Below, one piece after another: positions 1 through 7,000 of a DNA stretch of 7,487 nucleotides (positions are counted from its first letter, which is position 1; each line of letters begins with the position of its first letter). The DNA lies in assembly GCA_944376975.1 (NCBI GenBank), contig CALWEE010000073.1, positions 1-7,487 on the forward strand, given 5' to 3'. The translations under genes were made by a program, and so were the position numbers. The DNA is from an uncultured Lachnospiraceae bacterium. Lineage in GTDB: Bacteria > Bacillota > Clostridia > Lachnospirales > Lachnospiraceae. The notes below the pieces were generated by a model that was given only the letters and a program-made list of their open reading frames with translations, had not been told where the DNA came from and did not search any database.

Positions 1-2
1 TA

Positions 3-452
3 TCCGGAAGCAGCCTGGCGAAGACCCTCCACGTCAGCCGGCAGATCATCGTTCAGGATATCGCTTTGCTCCGGGCAGTCAACGAAGCGATCTTCGCGAC
101 GCCGAGAGGTTATGTTCTGGATAGGAAATCCCAGAAACGGTGCCGCCGGTCGTTCGCGGTGAATCATACCCGCGACCAGATCGTTGACGAACTGTATACC
201 ATCATCGACAATGGCGGCAAGGTACTGAACGTGATCGTGGCCCATGACGTTTATGGCCAGATACAGGCCGATCTGATACTGGAGACCCGGGAAGACGTGG
301 ACGCGTTTGACGCCCGCATACGGGAAAGCAAGGCAGGTCCCCTCCTGCTCATGTCCGATGGGGATCATATCCATACAGTGGAAGCTTCCTCCGAAAAAAT
401 ACTGGACAACATCGAGGCCGATCTGGCGGCCAAAGGGTACTTGATTTCGTGA
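3..452 (+). CDS. niaR: NiaR-type 3H-domain transcription repressor, 5'-truncated
   Basis: The frame is open from the window edge to TGA at 450-452, giving 149 visible residues. The start codon and the first part of the helix-turn-helix lie upstream of the window. The visible N-terminus (LAKTLHVSRQIIVQDIALLR, residues 5-24) is a recognition helix typical of HTH_11-class DNA-binding domains, followed by the ATPRGY wing. The rest is a 3H domain: H55 (NHT), E63, H81 (AHDVYG) and H122/H124 (GDHIHT). In the Thermotoga homologue TM1602 the spacing of the metal ligands (His, Glu 8 later, then HxH) is nearly the same, so the metal site looks intact. Members of this family in Firmicutes repress NAD synthesis and niacin uptake genes when niacin is plentiful. 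Full-length family members are about 170-180 residues, so roughly 20-30 are missing. A TTG at 66 is an internal codon and not the start. Family assignment is strong; the ligand in this organism is inferred. Confidence 0.9.
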   Translation, partial: SGSSLAKTLHVSRQIIVQDIALLRAVNEAIFATPRGYVLDRKSQKRCRRSFAVNHTRDQIVDELYTIIDNGGKVLNVIVAHDVYGQIQADLILETREDVDAFDARIRESKAGPLLLMSDGDHIHTVEASSEKILDNIEADLAAKGYLIS

Positions 453-469
453 ACAAAGTGTGTTATCCT
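441..469 (+). promoter_or_regulatory. Candidate promoter with extended -10 for the PTS EIIC gene
   Basis: TTGATT (441-446) and TATCCT (464-469) are separated by 17 bases, and TG at 461-462 gives an extended -10. The -35 overlaps the last codons of the repressor gene. Both hexamers match the sigma-A consensus at only four of six positions, so read-through from the upstream gene is an equal possibility. The short inverted arms AACA (452-455) and TGTT (461-464) fall in the spacer and could be part of an operator, but they are too short to count as evidence. Confidence 0.4.
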
Positions 470-520
470 TATGTGCAGTCGTGACAAGACAGCAGACTTT
501 ACAGCTCAGAGGAGAAAACT

Positions 521-1591
521 ATGAAGATCGTAAAAAACTGGTTGAACAGAGTATTTATCGACGGACTGACCGGCATGGGTCTGGGACTGTTTTCTACGCT
601 GATTATCGGCACCATCTTAAATCAGGTGGGCGAACTGGTCGGCGGGCAGATCGGCTATTATATATGCGCGTTCGCGCTGACGGCCCAACGGCTGACCGGC
701 GTGGGCATCGGCGTAGGGGTGGCGTATAAGTTTAAAGAATCCACCTATGTGACCCTTTCGGCTGCCACCGCCGGCATGATCGGGGCCTATGCCAGCCAGA
801 TCGCGTCCGGCGCTTTATTTTCCGACAGCGGCGCCCTCGTCCTTTCCGGTCCGGGAGAACCGCTGGGGGCGTTTATCGCGGCTTATGTGGGCATTGAACT
901 GGGCAGGCTTGTCGCTGGCAAGACGAAAGTGGATCTGCTCGTGACGCCCGCGGTGACGATCCTTACCGGCGGGACGGCGGGTATCCTGGTGGGTCCGCCC
1001 ATTTCCGATTTCATGACATGGCTGGGCAGCCTGATCAACTGGGGAACGGTCCAGCAGCCGGTGATCATGGGCATCGTCGTGTCGGTGATCATGGGCATGG
1101 TGCTGACGCTGCCCATCAGCTCGGCGGCCCTTGGGGTCATCCTGGGCTTGAACGGCATCGCCGCCGGCGCGGCCACCATCGGCTGCTGCTGTCAGATGAT
1201 CGGCTTTGCCGTATCCAGTTTCCGGGACAATGGACTGGGCGGGAGCCTGGCCCAGGGGCTGGGCACCAGCATGCTCCAGGTCCCCAATATCGTCCGCAGG
1301 CCCCTCATATGGATACCGCCCATCATCTCATCGGCCATCCTCGGGCCGATAGCGATCATGCCTCTTTTTAACATGACCAACAATCCCACCGGTTCCGGTA
1401 TGGGAACTTCCGGCCTGGTCGGCCAGATCATGACGTACCAGACCATGACGGCTTCCGAGCCGCCGGCCCTTGTCCTGATCAAGATCGGGGTGTTCCATTT
1501 TATCCTGCCCGCGCTGATCACGCTGGCCGTGTCGGAAGGCATGCGAAAGATCGGCTACATCCACAAAGGCGATATGAAGCTGGACGTGTGA
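521..1591 (+). CDS. PTS-type membrane transporter subunit IIC (PTS_EIIC_2 family)
   Basis: The product is a 356-residue, very hydrophobic polytopic membrane protein with about eight to ten membrane segments (for example around residues 19-40, 76-100, 114-132, 138-160, 181-197, 200-220, 262-285 and 317-340). Conserved-looking landmarks are SGPGEPLGAF (109-118), the cysteine cluster GCCCQMIGFAV (221-231), QGLGTSMLQVPNI (245-257) and GMGTSGLVGQI (293-303). I recognise these as the stand-alone EIIC family PTS_EIIC_2. The whole protein is membrane domain: no EIIA or EIIB domain is fused, and neither is encoded in the window, so the phosphorylation partner and the substrate are unknown. The start is supported by AGAGGAGA at 508-515, five bases before ATG. 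It lies 68 bases behind the NiaR-type gene on the same strand and ends 28 bases before an intrinsic terminator. Some role in uptake under control of the upstream repressor is possible but is inference from position only. Confidence 0.85.
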   Translation: MKIVKNWLNRVFIDGLTGMGLGLFSTLIIGTILNQVGELVGGQIGYYICAFALTAQRLTGVGIGVGVAYKFKESTYVTLSAATAGMIGAYASQIASGALFSDSGALVLSGPGEPLGAFIAAYVGIELGRLVAGKTKVDLLVTPAVTILTGGTAGILVGPPISDFMTWLGSLINWGTVQQPVIMGIVVSVIMGMVLTLPISSAALGVILGLNGIAAGAATIGCCCQMIGFAVSSFRDNGLGGSLAQGLGTSMLQVPNIVRRPLIWIPPIISSAILGPIAIMPLFNMTNNPTGSGMGTSGLVGQIMTYQTMTASEPPALVLIKIGVFHFILPALITLAVSEGMRKIGYIHKGDMKLDV

Positions 1592-1619
1592 GCGATGAGA
1601 AAACAGCATAAAGACAAAC

Positions 1620-1651
1620 AAGGAGCGGCTCAAAAAAGACCGCTCCTTTTT
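1620..1651 (+). terminator. Intrinsic terminator after the PTS EIIC gene
   Basis: A perfect 9-bp stem, AAGGAGCGG (1620-1628) pairing with CCGCTCCTT (1640-1648), has an 11-base A-rich loop and is followed by a run of T to 1651. It begins 28 bases after the stop codon. It should separate the repressor/transporter unit from the defence operon. The A-rich loop and T tail also give it partial function on the opposite strand, but no minus-strand gene converges here. Confidence 0.88.
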
Positions 1652-1653
1652 CA

Positions 1654-1665
1654 CGCCCGCGGGCG
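1654..1665. repeat. Perfect 12-bp GC palindrome between terminator and promoter
   Basis: CGCCCGCGGGCG is a perfect palindrome three bases after the terminator T-run and 17 bases upstream of the candidate -35 of the jet operon. It could be an operator or activator site or a remnant of an extended hairpin. In GC-rich DNA it could also be chance. Confidence 0.4.
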
Positions 1666-1681
1666 GAATACCGGCATAAGC

Positions 1682-1710
1682 TTTACTTTTCCCGGCCGCC
1701 CGCTTATAAT
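1682..1710 (+). promoter_or_regulatory. Sigma-A-type promoter of the jet operon
   Basis: TTTACT (1682-1687) and a perfect TATAAT (1705-1710) are separated by exactly 17 bases. Transcription would start near 1717 and give a leader of about 48 bases before the TTG start of jetA. It lies between the terminator of the upstream unit and the first gene, as expected for an independent operon. The GC-rich spacer (CCCGGCCGCCCG) is unusual and might reduce basal strength. Confidence 0.65.
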
Positions 1711-1728
1711 GAGAAGAGATGTGATAAA

Positions 1729-1743
1729 ACCGGAAAGGCCGGT
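1729..1743 (+). repeat. Inverted repeat ACCGG-N5-CCGGT in the jet leader
   Basis: Arms ACCGG (1729-1733) and CCGGT (1739-1743) flank AAAGG. The repeat lies about 12 bases downstream of the predicted transcription start and eight bases before the ribosome binding site. It could be a repressor operator or a small mRNA hairpin affecting translation of jetA. Five-base arms are weak evidence. Confidence 0.35.
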
Positions 1744-1750
1744 AAAGAAA

Positions 1751-1767
1751 GAAGGGCAGACATTTTG
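1751..1767 (+). promoter_or_regulatory. jetA: Ribosome binding site and TTG start of jetA
   Basis: GAAGGG (1751-1756) is eight bases ahead of TTG (1765-1767). The first in-frame ATG is at 1783-1785, with the weaker GGAAG at 1770-1774 also eight bases ahead. The stronger purine run favours TTG, giving six extra residues (MTEEHI), but the ATG cannot be excluded. Confidence 0.55.
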
Positions 1768-3276
1768 ACGGAAGAACATATTATGATCCACGAGATCCTT
1801 TCGGAACATCGGGACAGGATGGAAAACCTGAGAAAGTACTATCCGTTTTTTAAACTCCAGGAGCTGTCGTTTGGCGGGTTCAAAGACGGCCATTATGGAT
1901 CGGTGGATATGGGCTACGTGACCATGGCTGTCCTGCGTTTCTTCATAGAGGAGAACAATTTCAAAGATACCGACGTGTCCTATGAACGCTGCGCGAAATT
2001 TATCGCCGGTCTTCTGCGGAGGGATTTTGACCTGGAAGAAAGTCCGGACGACAAAGAATTTATCCAGTATCTGTTCGATAAACTGTGCAATGAAGGCAAG
2101 CCCTTTTATTATTCCTATTATGACCCTGAAAAAAAGGAGAGGCACCGGGGCCGCGTCCGGCTGATCGAAAGCCGGTATGAAGACGGCGCCATCGGCTACC
2201 GCATCACGTCCGACGGCGTGGAATTTTATCTGGATACAAAAGAAACGAAAGATGAAAGCGCCATCAGCGTCCAGCAGCTTTTGCTGGAGAAGATGATCCG
2301 TTCCAGGAATTATCAGGGCGGCGTTGACGTGATCCGACGCATCAACAACGAGGTGCGCCGGCTGATGGTCCGAAAAGATGAGATCGTTGCCCTTCTGGGC
2401 AGGAATATATTTGAAGGCGTGAAAGAGCTGGAAGCGTTTTCCAAGACAGGGCTTAAGTGGTTCGATGAGGAACAGCGGCTGTTTGACGCCAATCTGGAGC
2501 TGATACGGAAAGCGCTGAACGCGGCTGGCGAGGAAGATGCCCGTATGCCGGGAGAGATCTATCTGCTCAGCCAGGAACTGAAAAAATCCATGGAGCAGCA
2601 CGGCCAGCTCCTTTCGGCCTGCACGCGGCTCCAGATACAGGCGGATGAGATGCTGGCCGCGGCGAAACAAAGCCGGTTCCGCCAGAGTATGGATTTTAGG
2701 GATATACTGGACCGGACGATCCGAAAAGACGATATCCGCCTGCTGAAGACGCTGGTCGCGCCTTTGTTCGGCCTGAAGATAAAGAAGACCTTTTCCATGG
2801 GACGGCTGGACGAACTGCTGCGATATCCGCTGGAAGACAATGAAAAGAAAGAAAAGGTCCTTCCCGGTATCCCCCGGGACTATGAGTACGAAGACGAAAA
2901 GGAAGAAAAACGTCTGCAATACAATATGGAACGTCTGATCAGCGTGTTCCTGGAGGTCCTTTCCGGAAAAAGACAGTTTTCCCTCAGGGAACTCCACCAT
3001 CTGTACGCGATGCGGTTCACGGAAAATATCGAGAAAAACGGCGATTACTTCGCCTTTCTGGCCCACCTTTGCCAGAAAGAGGAATATGACCTGGACAAGA
3101 TCAAAGAACATCCGGATACATTTCTGGAAGAACGCATGGCGGCGGTCCTGCGCAAAGATACCAAAGGCGATTATGAGGGCATGCGGGTTTACCTTAAATT
3201 CCTTCCGGACGATGAGATCGCGCTGGAGGGCGGGAACCATATGACCAATATCCGGTTTGAAAGGAGGGGAATGTGA
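1765..3276 (+). CDS. jetA: Wadjet anti-plasmid condensin subunit JetA (kleisin-like, probably type III)
   Basis: The product is 503 residues, soluble and highly charged. An N-terminal winged-helix-like region covers about residues 48-160: helices around YVTMAVLRFFIEE and SYERCAKFIAGLL, a strand-rich stretch, and a wing ending in YRITSDGVEFYLDTKE (145-160). The segment ISVQQLLLEKMIRSRNYQGG (167-186) and a long helical, coiled-coil-like middle (about 187-310) follow. An acidic linker (YEYEDEKEEK, 373-382) and a second helical/winged-helix-like domain (about 385-480) complete it. Two helical domains at either end of a helical middle is the kleisin layout of MukF/MksF/JetA, which bridges the two SMC heads in a loop-extruding complex on DNA. 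Family names I recall for type III JetA (DUF5716) are from memory and unchecked. It is the first gene of a three-gene run with one base between it and jetB. The call rests on architecture plus context with the SMC-like gene, so subtype is less certain than the system. Confidence 0.82.
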   Translation: MTEEHIMIHEILSEHRDRMENLRKYYPFFKLQELSFGGFKDGHYGSVDMGYVTMAVLRFFIEENNFKDTDVSYERCAKFIAGLLRRDFDLEESPDDKEFIQYLFDKLCNEGKPFYYSYYDPEKKERHRGRVRLIESRYEDGAIGYRITSDGVEFYLDTKETKDESAISVQQLLLEKMIRSRNYQGGVDVIRRINNEVRRLMVRKDEIVALLGRNIFEGVKELEAFSKTGLKWFDEEQRLFDANLELIRKALNAAGEEDARMPGEIYLLSQELKKSMEQHGQLLSACTRLQIQADEMLAAAKQSRFRQSMDFRDILDRTIRKDDIRLLKTLVAPLFGLKIKKTFSMGRLDELLRYPLEDNEKKEKVLPGIPRDYEYEDEKEEKRLQYNMERLISVFLEVLSGKRQFSLRELHHLYAMRFTENIEKNGDYFAFLAHLCQKEEYDLDKIKEHPDTFLEERMAAVLRKDTKGDYEGMRVYLKFLPDDEIALEGGNHMTNIRFERRGM

Positions 3277-3280
3277 GATG
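3261..3280 (+). promoter_or_regulatory. jetB: Ribosome binding site deciding the jetB start
   Basis: AAGGAGGGG at 3261-3269, inside the last codons of jetA, precedes ATG 3278-3280 by eight bases. An in-frame TTG at 3257 would add seven residues, but it lies upstream of this site and has no ribosome binding site of its own, so ATG 3278 is chosen. The jetA stop (3274-3276) is one base before this ATG, which suggests stop-restart coupling. Confidence 0.85.
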
Positions 3281-4000
3281 GATACGAGAAATCTTGATAA
3301 AGCGATGGAACTGTTCGCGAAGCTGATCGTCGGGGAGCCGGTGAACGAAAAGGAAAACAGCGATCTGTATGAAACATGGCGGACCAACGCCCAGGTGTAC
3401 GATATCCTGGACGCGGCGCTGAAAAAATCCAACCTGGACCTGTATGAACATGAAAACGGCCTTTACATTTCCGCCGGTGAAGGGAACCGGGTATTCGGTT
3501 TTACCAATGAGGAACTGAAGCGGGCGATCGGCCTCAGGCTGAACCGGGAGCTTTACCTGGCCTATTTTGTCATCTACAATGTGATCCTTTTGTTTTACGC
3601 CGAATCCGGAAGCCCCGCCTGCATGGATTACGTGAAAGAAGAAGACGTGATCGCCCAGGTGAACGCTTCGTTTTCGCGGGTGCTCAAAGACCTTCATGAA
3701 AAAGCGCTGAATGAGATCGAGGAAAACAGTTTCCAGGTGATCGGCGCCCTGTGGGAAGATATGCCCATGACCGCGGCCAATGACGATATGTCCACTTTAA
3801 AAGCGGCCCGCGGGTCGAAGGTGGGATTTGTCAAGCTGGTATTCAATTTCCTTATTTCCCAGGAACTGTTTTTTGAGTCGGAAGGACGGTATTACGCGAA
3901 GCCCCGTTTCAGGGCGGTCACTGAAAATTATTACGCGGAATACAGAGGAAGACTTTACACCCTGATCAACGAAGGAGGCCGTGAAGATGCCCCATATTAA
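3278..4000 (+). CDS. jetB: Wadjet condensin subunit JetB (KITE/MksE-like, probably type III)
   Basis: The product is 240 residues, without membrane segments or signal peptide. The N-terminal part (about 1-90) is predicted helical with a short strand pair (GLYISAGEGNRVFGF, 61-75). A hydrophobic helix follows (ELYLAYFVIYNVILLFY, 91-107), then a helical stretch (120-160). A C-terminal winged-helix-like segment has GSKVGFVKLVFNFLISQELF (179-198) followed by a strand wing, FESEGRYYAKPRFRA (199-213). Size, position between kleisin and SMC genes, and the C-terminal 'helix, then short hairpin' fit a KITE-like subunit such as MksE/JetB, which dimerises and binds the kleisin and DNA. I recall type III JetB as DUF6063, unchecked. 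Its end overlaps jetC by 14 bases, so the three products are probably made in coupled amounts. No catalytic motif is visible, as expected for a structural subunit. Confidence 0.78.
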   Translation: MDTRNLDKAMELFAKLIVGEPVNEKENSDLYETWRTNAQVYDILDAALKKSNLDLYEHENGLYISAGEGNRVFGFTNEELKRAIGLRLNRELYLAYFVIYNVILLFYAESGSPACMDYVKEEDVIAQVNASFSRVLKDLHEKALNEIEENSFQVIGALWEDMPMTAANDDMSTLKAARGSKVGFVKLVFNFLISQELFFESEGRYYAKPRFRAVTENYYAEYRGRLYTLINEGGREDAPY

Positions 4001-7000
4001 CCGGATTCGTGTCAACAATGTCAAATATAATTTCGGGACCCAGTTTTACGATGATTTCATCCTCCGGTTCGACGGGCGGAACGCGCTTTACGACCTGGCC
4101 AACGGCGGCGGCAAAAGCGTGCTCATGCTGCTCCTTTTCCAGAACCTGATCCCCAACTGTACGCTGGATGAAAAGCAGCCGGTGGAAAAACTGTTCCGCA
4201 CGGATCAGGGCAGCACCGTCATCCATTCCCTGATCGAATGGCAGCTGGACGACCGATATATCTACAATGGAAGAAAATACATGCTCACCGGCTTCTGCGC
4301 CCGGAAAGCCAAAGAAGAACGCAAGGACACGGCGGCCATTGAGTATTTCAACTATGTGATCTTTTACCCGGGATACAACGATAACGATATCGTCAACCTG
4401 CCTCTTTCCGACGGGAAAGAGCGGATCACCTATACCGGGCTGAAGACCTATCTGAAAGAGCTGGGGAAAAAGGATATGTCCCTGGACGTGCGCCTGTTTG
4501 AGCGCAAGGGCGAATATCAGCGGTTCATCAGCCGGTATGGCCTGTACGAAAGCCAGTGGGAGATCATCCGGGGCATCAATCAGACGGAAGGCCATGTGCG
4601 GACCTACTTTGAAACCCATTACAAGACGACGCGGAAGGTGATCGAAGATCTTCTTGTGGAGGAGATCATCCAGAAAGCTTATGAAGATCCGGACAACAGG
4701 GAAGGGGACGATATGGCCCGGACGCTGATGGAGATCAAAGACAAGCTTTTGGAATTGTCCCGGAAAAAAGAAGAGATCAGCCATTACGACGGCCAGGCCG
4801 AGGTGCTGCGAAGCTTTGCCGGCCGGGTGGATACGCTGAACGCGTTCTACGGGGAAAATGAAGCATGGAAAGACGATCTGGTCCGGATATACAATACGGC
4901 TTTCGTAAGGAGCCGGAAAAAGAAGAAAGAACTGGACGTGGCGGAAAAGGAAAAAGAATTCTGCGAAAAACATCTGAATGAGATCGATCGCCGGCTGGAT
5001 ACGGCCAGGATCCAGGCGGATCAGGAAAAACTGTCCGTCCTTGAAAAAGAGGAGGCCGAAAGCGAAAAGACGGCCGGATCGCTCAAAGACGCGGTCCTGG
5101 CCGCGCGGCAGGAACTGGACCGGGCGGAAAACGGCAATGATTATCTGGAATACGCAGATCTTGAAAGCCGGTGCCAGTCGATCCGGTCATTCTTAAGCCA
5201 GGATGAAAACAGCCGGGACGATATCCTTTCATCGCTCCGGGATATGGCCGCGTGGAAATTTTCCCACGATAAAGAACAGAAACGGGTATTGAGCCGGAAA
5301 ATATGGGACGTTGAAAAAAGTTACGGCGAAACCCGCGTGATAGAGGAGGAAAGCCGGGAAGCGGAACGGAAACTGGACAATGGTCAGGCGGTCCTGGATG
5401 ACCGGAAAAAGGAACTGGAAAAGGAACTGCGCCGTTACCGGATGGAATTTGACCAGGCGCGGCCCCAGGTTCCGGTGTTGCTCCTGGAAAATCTCTCCCG
5501 GTCCCTCGCACGGAAGAAAAAAGATGTGGACGTGCATCTGAAGGCGGTCCAGGAGGCTAAAAAACAGCGGCAGGAACAGTCGGAGGAACAGATCCGTCTG
5601 GAAGCGTCGCTGGCCCATCAGAAGGAACAGATCGACGACCTTCGGAAACGTCGGGAGTCGTTGGAAGCCTTCCTCGGGGCGTATAAAAAAGAAACAGAAA
5701 AACGGGATAAGCTGTTTAAGATCTACGATGTATCGGAGGTGGATCTTCTGGAGCAGGCCATACGGGAGAGGCTCCGGAAAGTGATCGTTGACAGCGGGAA
5801 AAAGAAAGAAGAACTGGAAGCCGTCAAAGAACAGATCGGGCTGCTTAACGGGAGCGCATTCGCCCTTCCCGACGGCCAGACCCGGGAAGTCATGGAATAC
5901 ATCCGCAGATGCCACGGCATGACCTGCGTGTTCGGAAGCGATTATCTGAAAGACGCGAACGATTATGACCGGGAAGTGCTTTTAAAACAGATGCCTTTCC
6001 TGCCAGCGGCAGTGGTGGTGAAAGAAGGCATCCGCAAGCTGCGGGAAGATAAAGTGCTCATGGGCAAAGATTTCGGGGACGGAACGGTGCCCGTCATCGG
6101 CCTGGATACCCTCATGTCCCAGTCCACCGTTCTGGACGGGGAAAAGGTGCTGTTCCTCTCAAAAGATCCGAAATTGTTTACAGACGGCGCCCGGAGAGAG
6201 GAACGGAAAAAAACGTTGGAAAAACGGCGGGAAGATCTGGAAAAACAGATCCGGCGGCTGTCGGACAACGAACAGACCATCGGTAAGGACCATCAATATA
6301 CCCTCTATTTCCGCACTGTATGCCAGAAAAAATACATGGACGTGATGGCGGAGATGGAACCCCTTTCCCGGGAACTGGAAGAAGCGGTAAATGCCCGGAA
6401 AAACGACCGGGAAAGGCTGAAAGCCCTTCGGGAAGAAAACGACAAGCTTGACGGGTTCATCCGCCAGACGACGCAGGCCGGAGAAGCGGAGCGGAAAGAA
6501 TGGGAAGCCCTCTCGCGGCTTTACGAGCTGGATGAAGCGATACGGGCCCTTTCAAAACAGCTGGAGCAGGCCGGGCAGCAGTGGGAAAAGAACGAAAAAG
6601 CCCTGGAAAGACTGGCGGAAAAACGTCGCCTGGCCCATCAGACATTAAAACAGCTGGAAGATCAGAAAAAAGCGCTCCGGGAAGAAGCGGAGCGGATCGA
6701 CCGGCAGTGGAACGACGTGTACGCCCTGTATTACACGCAGGAAACGCCGGACGGGGCGGACGGTGAAGGCGCGGAGGGGCAAACAGACGGCTCCCGGACA
6801 TACGGCGACGACTTTGAAGCCCGCTTCCTCGGGCTGAAAGAAGCGTATGAAAAGGAACACGCGAACGCCCAGGATAAGACCCGGCTGCTGCAAAGTTATC
6901 AGCAGATGATGGACAGGCTGAAAAAGCTGATGAAAAACAGGGGCATGTCGCCGGAGCAGATAAAAGAACAGTCCCAGGAAACGCCCATTATCCGCGTATC

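Noticed and set aside
460..729. An 89-codon frame overlapping the start of the EIIC gene
   Set aside because: It overlaps a well-supported membrane protein gene in another frame, is Arg/Gly-rich out-of-frame translation, and lacks a ribosome binding site.
1595..1768. A 57-codon plus-strand frame spanning the gap between the EIIC gene and jetA
   Set aside because: It runs straight through the intrinsic terminator and the jet promoter, has no good ribosome binding site and encodes a composition typical of untranslated DNA.
3257..3277. TTG at 3257 as the jetB start
   Set aside because: The strong AAGGAGGGG at 3261-3269 lies downstream of it and is correctly spaced for ATG 3278, so the TTG start is not supported.
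1651..3432. A 593-codon open frame on the minus strand across jetA, with other long minus-strand frames behind jetB and jetC
   Set aside because: These are shadows of the coding strand: the plus-strand genes rarely use codons that would give stops in the opposite frame. The translations are low-complexity F/L/H-rich with no recognisable domain, and no ribosome binding site or promoter was found for them.
5886..5930. A possible Rad50-type zinc hook in the middle of the SMC-like protein
   Set aside because: The two cysteines (C642 and C647) are four residues apart, not CxxC, and sit inside a larger globular domain of about 110 residues, so an SMC-type hinge is the better reading.
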